Shown in pieces: positions 43,063-52,785 of a stretch of DNA of 64,000 nucleotides. Under the pieces are notes generated by a model. That model had not been told where the DNA came from. It searched no databases and saw nothing but the letters and a program-made list of their open reading frames with translations. This DNA is from Pseudomonas laurylsulfativorans (GTDB taxonomy: Bacteria > Pseudomonadota > Gammaproteobacteria > Pseudomonadales > Pseudomonadaceae), in assembly GCF_002906155.1 (NCBI RefSeq), contig NZ_MUJK01000016.1:60409-124408 (forward strand), written 5' to 3'. The position numbers and the translations under genes are program-made. The first letter of the stretch is position 1, and the number at the start of each line of letters is the position of its first letter.

Positions 43063-44283
43063 TCAGGCTTGCGTCAGTTTTGCAGCAGCACGTTCGAAGC
43101 GGTCCAGGCCGGCATCGATATCGGCGTCTTCGACCACCAGGCTCGGGGCAAAACGCACCACGTCCGGGCCGGCTTGCAGAATCATCAGGCCTTCCTGTTC
43201 GGCGGCGTTGAAGATGTCCTTGGCCTTGCCTTTCCAGGCGTCGCTCAACACGCAGCCGATCAACAGACCGAGGCCACGAACCTGGGTGAACAGGCCGTAT
43301 TTTTCGCCGATCTGCTCAAGGCGCGCCTTGAATTTGTCGTGCTTGGCGTTGACGCCGGCCAGCACTTCAGGGGTGTTGATCACATCGATCACGGCTTCGG
43401 CGACAGCGCACGCCAGCGGGTTGCCGCCGTAAGTGGTGCCGTGGGTGCCAACAACCAGGTGCTTGGCCAGGTCTTCGGTGGTCAGCATGGCGGCGATCGG
43501 GAATCCACCGCCCAGGCTCTTGGCGCTGGTCAGGATGTCCGGCGTCACGCCGTAATGCTGGTAGGCGAACAGGTGGCCAGTACGGCCCATGCCAGTTTGC
43601 ACTTCGTCGAACACCAGCAGCGCGTTGTGCTCGTTGCACAGTTCGCGAGCGCCTTGCAGGTAAGCCAGGTCGGCCGGCAGTACGCCGCCCTCACCTTGAA
43701 TAGGCTCCAGCACCACGGCGCAGGTCTTGTCGGAAACGGCGGCTTTCAGTGCAGCCAGATCGTTGTACGGCACATGGGTGATACCGGTGATCTTCGGACC
43801 GAAGCCATCGGAATACTTGGACTGACCACCGACGTTCACGGTGAACAGGGTGCGACCGTGGAAGCTGTTGAGCGCGGCGATGATTTCGTACTTCTCGCTG
43901 CCATAACGGTCGAACGCGACACGACGGGCCAGCTTGAAGGCGGCCTCGTTGGCTTCGGCGCCGGAGTTGCAGAAGAAGGCGCGCTCGGCAAAGGTGGCAT
44001 CGACCAGCTTATGTGCCAGGCGCAGGGCCGGCTCATTGGTGAACACGTTGGACACGTGCCACAGCTTGTTCGCCTGTTCGGTCAAGGCACCGACCAGCGC
44101 CGGATGCGCGTGGCCCAATACGTTGACGGCAATCCCGCCGGCGAAGTCGATCAGCTCGCGACCGGACTGGTCCCAAACGCGGGAACCGGCGCCACGCACA
44201 GGAATGAATGCGGCAGGCGCATAGTTGGGAACCATTACCTGATCGAAATCGGCGCGTTGTACCGCAGCGTGCTCAACGGACAT
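43063..44283 (-). CDS. aruC: Succinylornithine/acetylornithine transaminase
   Basis: Third AST step, also able to act in arginine synthesis (argD-like). 406 residues from the ATG at 44283 (MSVEHAAVQRADFDQVM), placed after GGAGTCTCC; an upstream ATG at 44442 lies in the ArgR region and is rejected. PLP aminotransferase class III: NSGAEANEAAFKLARR, VFDEVQTGMGRTGHLFAYQHYGV, and the PLP Lys in LTSAKSLGGGFPIAAML. First gene of the aru operon. Confidence 0.94.
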   Translation of the reverse strand: MSVEHAAVQRADFDQVMVPNYAPAAFIPVRGAGSRVWDQSGRELIDFAGGIAVNVLGHAHPALVGALTEQANKLWHVSNVFTNEPALRLAHKLVDATFAERAFFCNSGAEANEAAFKLARRVAFDRYGSEKYEIIAALNSFHGRTLFTVNVGGQSKYSDGFGPKITGITHVPYNDLAALKAAVSDKTCAVVLEPIQGEGGVLPADLAYLQGARELCNEHNALLVFDEVQTGMGRTGHLFAYQHYGVTPDILTSAKSLGGGFPIAAMLTTEDLAKHLVVGTHGTTYGGNPLACAVAEAVIDVINTPEVLAGVNAKHDKFKARLEQIGEKYGLFTQVRGLGLLIGCVLSDAWKGKAKDIFNAAEQEGLMILQAGPDVVRFAPSLVVEDADIDAGLDRFERAAAKLTQA

Positions 44284-44362
44284 CGGAGTCTCCTGAAGAG
44301 AAAACACTCGCCTGAAACTGGCGAGCTTGGTGAGGATTGTAAGGACAGTTTTCGGCCCGGCC

Positions 44363-44429
44363 TTGCCGCCAAGCGACAACTTCTTATAGCGCAAACCCCG
44401 GATTTTCCCGGGTTTACGGCAATGCGACA
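44363..44429 (-). promoter_or_regulatory. ArgR operator upstream of aruC (two half-sites)
   Basis: Two exact matches to the Pseudomonas ArgR half-site TGTCGC-N8-AA, both on the minus strand: 44363-44378 (TGTCGCTTGGCGGCAA) and 44414-44429 (TGTCGCATTGCCGTAA). They are 51 bp apart and 80-146 bp upstream of aruC. ArgR activates the aru operon when arginine is present. Confidence 0.8.
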
Positions 44430-44596
44430 TATAGGGTCGCAAAGGCGCAGTTTAACTGGCGCAGAGCATTTGCGGCAGGCTTGCTTCGTTGTAGCTCACG
44501 GCGACTGGACTGATGCGGTAAATATGTACCGCACACCGTCCAGGCTGGCGGGGTTTCCTAGAGGCCTTATCAAACCTCGAAGATCTCCTTGACCGC

Positions 44597-47500
44597 ATGA
44601 CGACCTCACAGAACACCATTTCTTCCGATGCTTTCAGGCCGGACACTCACTATCAGCATCTGATCCATGCCATTCCGTCCTGGCTGCGCCAAGCGACACC
44701 CCAACGGCGTGAAGCACTGAGCAACAGTACGCCAGGCACACCGGCCAGCCTCAAGGACGCCCCACCCCATCAGCACGCAGAACTGGGCAAACTGATTACC
44801 CGCCATATGACAAGCCAGAACCGGGTCGATCAGATGATGGCAAATCTGCAGAATCCGGCTGACTTCGCCGAACCGCTACTGAACGCTGCGCTCAAGACCC
44901 GTTTCAGCCTGGAGCTGGACGTCCGCAAAACCTTCCTTCGCCTGTACATTCCCGCCCACATCCCCTGGTTGCGCCTGAAATCAGGGGCCGCGCGCATCTG
45001 GACGGTATCGCTGCTGGACGCGGTGCTGCACAACTTCGAAAGCGCTGAAACCGAACCTGACGCCTTCGAACCCGTTTCGGCTTACATCACGCAGCCCTCT
45101 ACCAACGGACAATTCCAAACCTTGCCGCTAGTCCTGGAAAAGATGCCCATCGCGGCATTCACCCGCCTGTGCCGCGATCTGGATATTGGCCAACGCTATA
45201 AAGAGTATCTGGAGGACAATCTGGGCATCAGCAACCCAGTGGCCGCGGCACTGCTGCAACCGAAAGTCCATGACAGCCAGAAAACCGCGCTGACGGCCGC
45301 GCTGCACATGGCGCAGATGCAAAAGCTGCTGGGCAGCGATGCCCACCGACTGATTCTTGGCCTGCTGGACAACCTGCCGTACCTGCGTTTGCGCGGCCAG
45401 CCCTGGCGCAGCCATGAGCTGACAATCATGAATGTTCGTTTGACCGGCATTCTATTGTTTGCCCCGGACCTTGAGAGCGCACGCGAGATAGCCCGGGTGG
45501 TGGCCTATATTCCTGACGACCCCGAACATCCAATCAAGGAATATCCATCGTCCTCCGCATTCGCCGAGGAATTGAGCCGACGTCTGCGTGTACCCGCCTA
45601 TCAACAGTTTTTCAGCCGTTTCATCGACCATGAGGATCGCGGGCACTTCTTCGCACAATTAAATACCCAGCTTGCGCCCATCACCTGGCAGCCGGTTCAG
45701 CCGGGCGATGCACGCCCGACCTGGCGCGAGCAGCCCAACCAGCGCGTCGACTTGCGTATCGCCTCAATGCCGATCAATGGCGATCTGTGGCTCCATCTGT
45801 ACCAGTCCAGGCTCAACAAGATTCTCAACGATGCCCGGGTCATTGCGGTATCTACCGCAACGGTCGACCAGAAAGCCCGTTGGGCACTCTGGGATTCGTT
45901 CACCGAAATCGCCTCGACCCTGCTGAACATTGCGGCCTTCATAGCCCTGCCATTCGTGCCGTTCCTGGGTGAGTTGATGCTCGGCTACATGGCTTACCAG
46001 TTGCTCGACGAAACGTTCGAAAGCGTCGTCGACTGGGCCGAAGGCCAAAGCCGCGAAGCTTTCGGGCACTTGATGGGCGTCGTTGAGTCCGCCGTGCAAC
46101 TGGGCACCTTTGTGGCCGGTGGCGTGATAGCCGTGGGAGAGTTTCGCGCGGCTCTGCCCAGGGAAATCGTCGAGTTCATCGACGGCTTCAACTCGGTGAA
46201 GCGACCGAGCGGCCAAACCCGCTACTGGCAACCCGACCTCAGCGCCTATGAGGTTCCCGCCGTTCTCCCCGACGAATCGAAACCGGATGCCCTCGGGTTG
46301 CACCGTCATCAGGGCAAAACCCTGCTCGCCCTGGAAAACAAACACTACACCGTCAGTGAGCATCCAGTGACGGGGGAGCATCGCATCGACCATCCGAGCC
46401 GCGCTGACGCCTACAAACCGGCGGTTAAACACAACGGCGCCGGCGCGTGGCAAACCGAGCTCGACCAGCCCCTGACCTGGGACCAGGCTACCGTACTGCG
46501 ACGTGCCGGGCCGGACATGCTGCGTTTTTCCGAGGGTGAACGCGAACGCATGCTGACGATCAGCGGCACCCACGAAAACGTCCTGCGCAAGATGCATGTC
46601 AATACAGGACAAGTGCCACCGCTTCTGGCTGACACGCTCAAGCGCTTCAAGATCAACCAAGACATTCAAACCTTCATCGAGCAAATGGGTAGCGATCGAC
46701 CGGAGATGTACCTGGAGGCCGACCCCGTCACCCAGCTCGAATTGCTCAACGACAACGGCTACTGGCCGCAAACCAAAGGCCTGCGACTGATGGATGCGCA
46801 TGGCCAGACACTTTGGCAAAGTCCCGCACCGGATGTGCCGCGCGTGCCAATCGATGTCACGCAGCTCAACAACGGCGACCTGCTCAAAACCTTCCTGCTG
46901 GCCCTGTCGGATGAAGAAGCAAGCACCTTGATGGGCGAAGAGTTCGGCCTGCCCTCCCCTCGCCTCGAAAGTCGTACGCGCAGCCTGCGCCAAACACTGG
47001 CGCGACTCGCCCAACGCAAACACCAGAGCCTGTTCGATCAGCGCTACCGCAGACTGGAGCGGGGTGCCCCTGCAGCGGTACAAATCCTCATGGACGCCGA
47101 ACCCGGCTTGCCAAGGACAATCGCAGAAGCGATTGCAGCAACGGCCAACGACGTGGAACAGCAGCAACTCAAGAACGGGAAAGTTTTGCCACGACTGACG
47201 GAGCTGTGCAAGGAGGCCAGGTTGCAAGTACGCGTGACGCGCGCCTATGAAGGGCTCGAGTTGCCGTCGACCGAGGACAACATCGACACCGATTGCCTGG
47301 CCCTGCACTCACTGGAAAACCTGCCAGGCTGGAGCGGACAACTGCGCCTGGAAATTCGTCACTACAGCGCTGACGGGCGCTTGATCGACAGCGTGGGCAG
47401 CGCCGACGCCAGCGTTCGCAAAATACTGGTGCTCAGCGAAGACGGCGCCTATCAGGCGTTCGATCATGCCGCAGAAGAACTCAGCAGTTCGACCACATTC

Positions 47501-49621
47501 TTCACTGGCCTATTGCAGGCGCTGCCCGACAGCGAACGCACGGCGCTGAACATCCAGATCGGCGACGATGCACGGCTCAAACAGCTGATTCGCCAACACA
47601 TCCTTGACCGCGACGCACTGCGCACATTGCTGGCTCAACACGCCAATCTAAAGCCAGCCTACGATCCGAAGGTCATGCGGCTGTTGGGCGGCGTCGATGG
47701 GTACCGGCACATGCCCACTCATACGCCCAGACTGCAAGCCCGCGTCCAGTCCTTGTTCCCGCAACTGTCGGCCGAGGAACTCGACGCGTTTGTCGAGCGC
47801 CTGCAACAACACCCGGCAGGACCTCGGGCAGAATTGAACCGACTCATGGTTGAACATTCGCGGCTGTACGACACCCTGAATTCCTGGTGCAACGATATTC
47901 CGCCACGGCTTCCCGATACCCAAAGCAGGCTCACGACTGAACAGCTCACTACCCAGACGCAAACTCGAAAGCAATTCATGAACGATCTGATGGCGTGCTG
48001 GCGGCAGCAATGGGTACCCACGCAGACCGGATTCGCCACGACCGACTTCAATTTCTTCCAACCGATTATTGGCGAACTGCCAACGCTAAGGGCCGACTTC
48101 AGCCGCGTTCAATCGCTGACACTGGATGGCTGTGGCGCCACACGGGGCACGCAGTCGTTTTTGCGCGGGTTTACCGCATTGCGCGCCCTGAGATTGCGTT
48201 ATTTCAACTTGGGTCGGATTCCGGACGTTCTCGCACAGCTACAACTTGAGGAGCTGATTCTCAGCGATTGCGCGATCAGCCTCAGCCCCGAGTCCCACGC
48301 CGCGCTCGCCGGGCAACATCAAATGACCACACTGGATATGTATAACAATCCGCTGGGCCTGGTGCCGGACGTCGCTAACATGCCCAGCCTGAATTACATC
48401 GACCTCTCACATACGGGCATCCCTGAGCTACCCAAGGATGTGTTGAATCGCCCGCGCCTGCGTACCGCACTGTTCAATGACAATAGAATCGAAGAATTGC
48501 CCGCGGCTCTTTTCTCACTTCCACCCGGAACACAGGAAGGCTTCGACCTGGGCAATAACCCGCTTTCGAGCGCAACCCGCGAACGCCTCAAGCGGCACTA
48601 CCAGGCGACACGTCAGGACTTCAGTATCTTTGCCGATGCAGCAGACCTGCGACGCGCGCAATCGCTTTATCCGATGATGGACCAGGAGGAGGCGAGCAAA
48701 TTCATGTACTCGCTGCCGGGAACGCTGGACGAGGGGCGAGCCGAACTGAGTCGTCTGGAAGCCGAGCTTGTCACCCTGGAAAATGAACTCGCCGCCTGGA
48801 CCGCCGATATTCCCGCCCTCCATCCTGTCACCCAACAACCTTTCAACGCACAGCAACTGCTGAACGAGCATTGGGCCCGAGATGAATTCAAACAGTTCGT
48901 GCTGCGCTGCTGGCGGCGAGAGACAGAACCGGAAGGTTTCAGTGACTTACTGCAACCGGGCTACGACCTGAGCCTGGACACCCACATCAGCGGAGATCTT
49001 CCAACACTGAGCGCAGATTTCAGCCATGTCACAATGGTTTATCTGAATAGCGAAAGCGGCATGCCCACAGGCGTCAGCCCGTTCCTGGAACGCTTCCCGA
49101 AACTCAAGACCCTCAGCATCCGCGATTTTCACCTCGGCGATATCCCTGACGCGATTTTCCGCATGGGCGAACTGACTTCGTTGAACCTCCCCGACTGCAG
49201 CATCACCCTCACTGCACAGAGCGTTCTGAGCCTGTCCGAGATGACTCACCTGGATTTCCTGGATTTGAGTAACAATCCGTTGGGGCTCGCACCGGATGTC
49301 AGTCAGATGACCGAGCTGGCCACACTGCAACTGGACAACGGCACAATCACCGAACTGCCTGCCGGCCTGTTGCAACTCAAAAGTCTGGAATCAGCCGATC
49401 TGAGCGGCAACGCGATCACCCGGATACCCACCGACATTCTCGAGCTGCCGATGGAGGCCGCCGAAAGCATCAGCCTGCGCGACAATCCATTTGACGAAGC
49501 CAGTTTGAATATCCTGATTGAGTATTTCAGGTTGACCAACGTCGACTTCGGGGTTGCCGCCGTGATAGAGCGCGCAGAGTTGGAGGTGTCATCTTCCGGG
49601 GAATCAGACCCGGACGAATAA
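44597..49621 (+). CDS. Giant leucine-rich-repeat, dermonecrotic-toxin-like protein
   Basis: 1674 residues. The N-terminal two thirds (about 1-1040) resemble the DUF6543/dermonecrotic-toxin-like region of large Pseudomonas LRR proteins (TFLRLYIPAHIPWLRLKSG, hydrophobic LLNIAAFIALPFVPFLGELM near 438-458 and a second stretch near 505). The C-terminal third has two parallel modules, about 1045-1345 and 1352-1655, each a helical segment followed by LRRs (ELILSDCAISLS, LDFLDLSNNPLG, LPAGLLQLKSLESADLSGN). In relatives a C-terminal NEL ubiquitin-ligase domain follows; here the chain ends about 20 residues after the last LRR module, with an acidic tail. No signal peptide. It lies between aruC (divergent) and argR (convergent, 16 bp away). 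It may be an effector, an effector remnant or an intracellular scaffold. Confidence 0.75.
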   Translation: MTTSQNTISSDAFRPDTHYQHLIHAIPSWLRQATPQRREALSNSTPGTPASLKDAPPHQHAELGKLITRHMTSQNRVDQMMANLQNPADFAEPLLNAALKTRFSLELDVRKTFLRLYIPAHIPWLRLKSGAARIWTVSLLDAVLHNFESAETEPDAFEPVSAYITQPSTNGQFQTLPLVLEKMPIAAFTRLCRDLDIGQRYKEYLEDNLGISNPVAAALLQPKVHDSQKTALTAALHMAQMQKLLGSDAHRLILGLLDNLPYLRLRGQPWRSHELTIMNVRLTGILLFAPDLESAREIARVVAYIPDDPEHPIKEYPSSSAFAEELSRRLRVPAYQQFFSRFIDHEDRGHFFAQLNTQLAPITWQPVQPGDARPTWREQPNQRVDLRIASMPINGDLWLHLYQSRLNKILNDARVIAVSTATVDQKARWALWDSFTEIASTLLNIAAFIALPFVPFLGELMLGYMAYQLLDETFESVVDWAEGQSREAFGHLMGVVESAVQLGTFVAGGVIAVGEFRAALPREIVEFIDGFNSVKRPSGQTRYWQPDLSAYEVPAVLPDESKPDALGLHRHQGKTLLALENKHYTVSEHPVTGEHRIDHPSRADAYKPAVKHNGAGAWQTELDQPLTWDQATVLRRAGPDMLRFSEGERERMLTISGTHENVLRKMHVNTGQVPPLLADTLKRFKINQDIQTFIEQMGSDRPEMYLEADPVTQLELLNDNGYWPQTKGLRLMDAHGQTLWQSPAPDVPRVPIDVTQLNNGDLLKTFLLALSDEEASTLMGEEFGLPSPRLESRTRSLRQTLARLAQRKHQSLFDQRYRRLERGAPAAVQILMDAEPGLPRTIAEAIAATANDVEQQQLKNGKVLPRLTELCKEARLQVRVTRAYEGLELPSTEDNIDTDCLALHSLENLPGWSGQLRLEIRHYSADGRLIDSVGSADASVRKILVLSEDGAYQAFDHAAEELSSSTTFFTGLLQALPDSERTALNIQIGDDARLKQLIRQHILDRDALRTLLAQHANLKPAYDPKVMRLLGGVDGYRHMPTHTPRLQARVQSLFPQLSAEELDAFVERLQQHPAGPRAELNRLMVEHSRLYDTLNSWCNDIPPRLPDTQSRLTTEQLTTQTQTRKQFMNDLMACWRQQWVPTQTGFATTDFNFFQPIIGELPTLRADFSRVQSLTLDGCGATRGTQSFLRGFTALRALRLRYFNLGRIPDVLAQLQLEELILSDCAISLSPESHAALAGQHQMTTLDMYNNPLGLVPDVANMPSLNYIDLSHTGIPELPKDVLNRPRLRTALFNDNRIEELPAALFSLPPGTQEGFDLGNNPLSSATRERLKRHYQATRQDFSIFADAADLRRAQSLYPMMDQEEASKFMYSLPGTLDEGRAELSRLEAELVTLENELAAWTADIPALHPVTQQPFNAQQLLNEHWARDEFKQFVLRCWRRETEPEGFSDLLQPGYDLSLDTHISGDLPTLSADFSHVTMVYLNSESGMPTGVSPFLERFPKLKTLSIRDFHLGDIPDAIFRMGELTSLNLPDCSITLTAQSVLSLSEMTHLDFLDLSNNPLGLAPDVSQMTELATLQLDNGTITELPAGLLQLKSLESADLSGNAITRIPTDILELPMEAAESISLRDNPFDEASLNILIEYFRLTNVDFGVAAVIERAELEVSSSGESDPDE

Positions 49622-49637
49622 GGCTGTCAGGCGCGGA

Positions 49638-50618
49638 TCAACCGCGCTCCGGCGGCACCGAAGACAATTCGAACGGACTGCTGCTGCGCCGCTGGTTACG
49701 ATCTTCCCGCGGCGTGGCACCGAAGAAATTGCGATAGGCGCTGGAGAAGTGTGGCCCCGAGGAGAAGCCGCAGGACAGGCCGATCTGAATGATCGACTTG
49801 CTGGTTTGCATCAACATCTGCCGAGCCTTGTTCAGGCGCAGCTCCAGGTAGTACTGGCTCGGTACACGGTTGAGGTATTGCTTGAAGATTCGCTCCAATT
49901 GCCGACGGGATACGCACACGTGCTGGGCGATTTCGTCGGTGGTCAGCGGCTCTTCGATGTTGGCTTCCATCAGCAACACGGCTTGAGTGAGCTTCGGATG
50001 GCTGGAGCCGAGGCGATTCTGCAACGGAATACGTTGGCGTTCGCCACCCTCGCGGATGCGCTCGACCACCAGTTCTTCGGATACCGCACCGGCCAGTTCC
50101 GCACCGTGGTCGCGGGCCAGCACCGCCAGCAACAAGTCGAGCACCGACATGCCTCCGCACGCGGTCAGGCGATCGCGATCCCAGTCGAACAGATGGCTGG
50201 TGGCGATGACTTTCGGAAAGCGCTCGGCGAAATCGTCCTGCCAGCGCCAATGCACGGCCGCGCGATAACCGTCGAGCAAACCCAGTTGCGCCAACGGGTA
50301 CACACCGGCCGACAGGCCGCCGATGACGCAACCGGAACGCACCAGTTGCTTGAGCGCACTGCTGAGCGCCGGCGCCAGTGCGGTCGGTGGTTCGTCAGCG
50401 AGCAGGAACAGTTTCTGGAAGTTTTCGAGCTTGCCAGCCCACGCCTCACCCGGCAATTGCCAGGCACTTTCGGTCGCAGGTTCGGCCTGCAGGAATGACA
50501 ATTCGTAAACCACGTCCGGATGCACACGCTGGGCAACACGCAAGGCCTCCTCAGCCAGCGCAAGCGTCAGTGCTTTAGTGCTGGGCCAAATCAGGAAACC
50601 AATTCGATGGGCAGTCAT
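49638..50618 (-). CDS. argR: Arginine-responsive AraC-family regulator ArgR
   Basis: Activator of arginine catabolism and uptake, repressor of synthesis genes. 326 residues from the ATG at 50618 (MTAHRIGFLIWPSTKALTLALAEEAL); the ATG at 50657 is less likely. N-terminal DJ-1/GATase-like effector domain, with the Cys in GCVIGGLSAGVYPLAQLG, then two AraC helix-turn-helix units (IAQHVCVSRRQLERIFKQYL; IQIGLSCGFSSGPHFSSAYRNFFG). Last gene of aotJQMP-argR; a REP pair separates it from aotP. Confidence 0.95.
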   Translation of the reverse strand: MTAHRIGFLIWPSTKALTLALAEEALRVAQRVHPDVVYELSFLQAEPATESAWQLPGEAWAGKLENFQKLFLLADEPPTALAPALSSALKQLVRSGCVIGGLSAGVYPLAQLGLLDGYRAAVHWRWQDDFAERFPKVIATSHLFDWDRDRLTACGGMSVLDLLLAVLARDHGAELAGAVSEELVVERIREGGERQRIPLQNRLGSSHPKLTQAVLLMEANIEEPLTTDEIAQHVCVSRRQLERIFKQYLNRVPSQYYLELRLNKARQMLMQTSKSIIQIGLSCGFSSGPHFSSAYRNFFGATPREDRNQRRSSSPFELSSVPPERG

Positions 50619-50713
50619 GGGCGAGCGATCCGAAGCGAAGAACAGTGATGAAGGCATGGGCCAATGCTAGCCCGTAAATGAACGCAAATCTCAAAACCAG
50701 CAACGATCAAACC

Positions 50714-50800
50714 CGTAGGAGCCGGCTTGCTGGCGATAGCGGTGGGTCAGTTTGCATATCTGGCACAGACATACCGCCATCGCCAGCAAGCCGGCTCCTT
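50714..50800. repeat. REP pair between aotP and argR
   Basis: CGTAGGAGCCGGCTTGCTGGCGATAG faces ATCGCCAGCAAGCCGGCTCC; within the aot-argR transcript. The loop carries a TCTGGCACAGA hairpin motif. Confidence 0.85.
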
Positions 50801-50867
50801 CAAGGAATCGCGGCCAGCCTTTAGACTGCGAAGCATGCACTATCCCGGTGCACAACGGCACTTCTGA

Positions 50868-51632
50868 TTACTTCAGGCTACCCGAGAGGAATTGCTGCAG
50901 ACGCTCGGATTGCGGGTTCACCAGCACTTCGCGCGGGTTGCCGCTTTCTTCGACCACACCTTTGTGCAGGAACACCAACTGGTTCGACACTTCACGGGCG
51001 AAGCCCATTTCGTGGGTCACCACGACCATGGTCCGGCCTTCCTGGGCCAGGGCCTGCATGACTTTCAACACGTCGCCAACCAGCTCCGGGTCGAGGGCCG
51101 AGGTCGGTTCGTCGAACAGCATGACTTCCGGTTCCATCGCCAGCGCACGGGCAATCGCCACGCGTTGCTGCTCGCCGCCGGACATGTGGCCAGGGTAAGC
51201 GTCCTTGCGATGGGCCACGCCTACCTTGTTCAGGTAATGCTCGGCTTTTTCGCGCGCTTCAGCCTTGGATACGCCGAGCACGTGCACCGGCGCCTCCATG
51301 ATGTTTTCCAGCGCAGTCATGTGCGACCACAGGTTGAAATGCTGGAACACCATCGACAGGCGCGAACGCATGCGTTGCAGCTGTTTCGGGTCGGCCGCCT
51401 TCAGCGCGCCGTCCTTGTTCGCCACCAGCTTCAACTCTTCGTTGTTGAGCAGGATCTTGCCCGCGTGCGGCTGCTCCAGCAGGTTGATGCAGCGCAGGAA
51501 GGTACTTTTGCCGGAGCCACTGGAGCCGATGATGCTGATCACATCGCCGGCTGCCGCTTTCAGGGACACGCCCTTGAGCACTTCGTGACTGCCATAGCGT
51601 TTATGCAGGTCTTGGACTTCAAGTTTGTACAT
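50868..51632 (-). CDS. aotP: Arginine/ornithine ABC transporter ATPase AotP
   Basis: Energises uptake of arginine and ornithine. 254 residues from the ATG at 51632 (MYKLEVQDLHKRYGSHEVLKGV), as in P. aeruginosa; a GTG at 51647 is the alternative. Walker A IGSSGSGKST, signature SGGEQQRVAIARAL, Walker B VMLFDEPTSAL, H-loop VVVTHEMGFA. It belongs to the HisP/GlnQ class of polar-amino-acid importers and follows the deacylase gene by 27 bp. Confidence 0.95.
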   Translation of the reverse strand: MYKLEVQDLHKRYGSHEVLKGVSLKAAAGDVISIIGSSGSGKSTFLRCINLLEQPHAGKILLNNEELKLVANKDGALKAADPKQLQRMRSRLSMVFQHFNLWSHMTALENIMEAPVHVLGVSKAEAREKAEHYLNKVGVAHRKDAYPGHMSGGEQQRVAIARALAMEPEVMLFDEPTSALDPELVGDVLKVMQALAQEGRTMVVVTHEMGFAREVSNQLVFLHKGVVEESGNPREVLVNPQSERLQQFLSGSLK

Positions 51633-51659
51633 GCGGTCGGTTCTCACAAAAACAGTCAG

Positions 51660-52784
51660 TCAGTCGTTGAGCAAGCGCCCGTGACGTAGCGCTTCGCGCC
51701 CCGCCACCTTGGCCAGCCAGAAACCGGGTTGGGCATAACGCAGCCGTTCAATGGCAAACAGCACCCCGGACGTACCAGCACACACCGTGCTGACCCGATC
51801 CGCCAACGGATCGATCACTTCAAAAATCTCGTCGCCGGCTTCAACCCATTCACCGGGTTTACGCAGGAAACTCACCACACCCGGGTGTGGTGCCAACAAC
51901 AACTCAGTGCCTTCGAACGGCATGCCTTCGCAATGATCTTGCGCAGGTTTTGGCCACTCACCGCCGATCAAGCCTTGCTCGGCGAGGAACGCCAGAATGC
52001 CTTCGGCGTGGGCGCAGGCTTCGGCGCGACCGGTGTCGGCCTGACCGCCCAGTTCAATGGTAGTCGCCAGACAGGCCAGCGGAATCCGGGCATCCGGGAA
52101 CAGACGCGACAGACGCAACCACGGCAACGAACAGGCTTCGTCGAACGAACTGCCGCCGGAATCTTCCGCCAGCAAACCAACCCGCACGTTCAGGTGCGCG
52201 GACAGCGAGCGCCACTGCGGCCAGTGTTGCGGCAAGGCGTACATGTGCAGCGCCGCCTCGGCATCGCAATGCAGGTCCAGCACCACATCGGCGGTGCAGG
52301 CGTGGCTGAGCAGAACGCGCTGCATACCCTGCAACTGGCTGCTCGCCTCTGGCAAAGCCGCCAGATGATCGGCCATCGCCTGACGGATCAGGCGAATGTT
52401 GGCGTGCGGATCATCACCCAGGCTATCTGCCAATGCCGCAGCAACCGGAGCGCTCAACTCGACGAAGTCGCGGTTGAAGTTCTTGCCGCTGCCCGCCTCG
52501 AAACGCCCTTGATGATTGCCCTGCAACAGTTGACCGAGGCCCAGTGGATTGGCCACCGGCACCAGTTCGATCACACCGTTGATCAAGCCCTGGGCTTCGA
52601 GTTCGGCCAAGCGTTTTTTCAGCTCGAACGCCGTGCGCATGCCCGGCAGTTCATCGGCGTGCAGGCTGGCCTGGATGTAGGCCTTGCGCTCGCCACTGCG
52701 CTCCCTATTGCCGAAAGAGAACACCGAAATATGGCGCTCGCTGCCCAGGTGACTCCACGGCAAAGCATGATCGATGCGTTCCAT
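51660..52784 (-). CDS. Succinylglutamate desuccinylase/aspartoacylase-family protein in the aot operon
   Basis: 374 residues of the M14 zinc-deacylase branch. Zinc ligands in QASLHADELPGM (His and Glu) and VVLDLHCDAEAALH (His). It has a biotinyl-like C-terminal beta domain (HPGVVSFLRKPGEWVEAGDEIFEVIDP). In position it matches PA0891, between aotM and aotP. It may act on N-acylated arginine or ornithine brought in by the transporter; substrate not determined. It starts 1 bp after the aotM stop. Confidence 0.85.
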   Translation of the reverse strand: MERIDHALPWSHLGSERHISVFSFGNRERSGERKAYIQASLHADELPGMRTAFELKKRLAELEAQGLINGVIELVPVANPLGLGQLLQGNHQGRFEAGSGKNFNRDFVELSAPVAAALADSLGDDPHANIRLIRQAMADHLAALPEASSQLQGMQRVLLSHACTADVVLDLHCDAEAALHMYALPQHWPQWRSLSAHLNVRVGLLAEDSGGSSFDEACSLPWLRLSRLFPDARIPLACLATTIELGGQADTGRAEACAHAEGILAFLAEQGLIGGEWPKPAQDHCEGMPFEGTELLLAPHPGVVSFLRKPGEWVEAGDEIFEVIDPLADRVSTVCAGTSGVLFAIERLRYAQPGFWLAKVAGREALRHGRLLND

Positions 52785-52785
52785 A

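Noticed and set aside
45764..47308. A 514-residue minus-strand open frame inside the LRR gene
   Set aside because: Antisense to a clear LRR protein; its composition is what the reverse complement of biased codons gives.
49560..49621. NEL ubiquitin-ligase domain at the C-terminus of the LRR protein
   Set aside because: Only about 20 residues follow the last LRR module, ending in an acidic tail; there is no CxD motif and no room for the domain.
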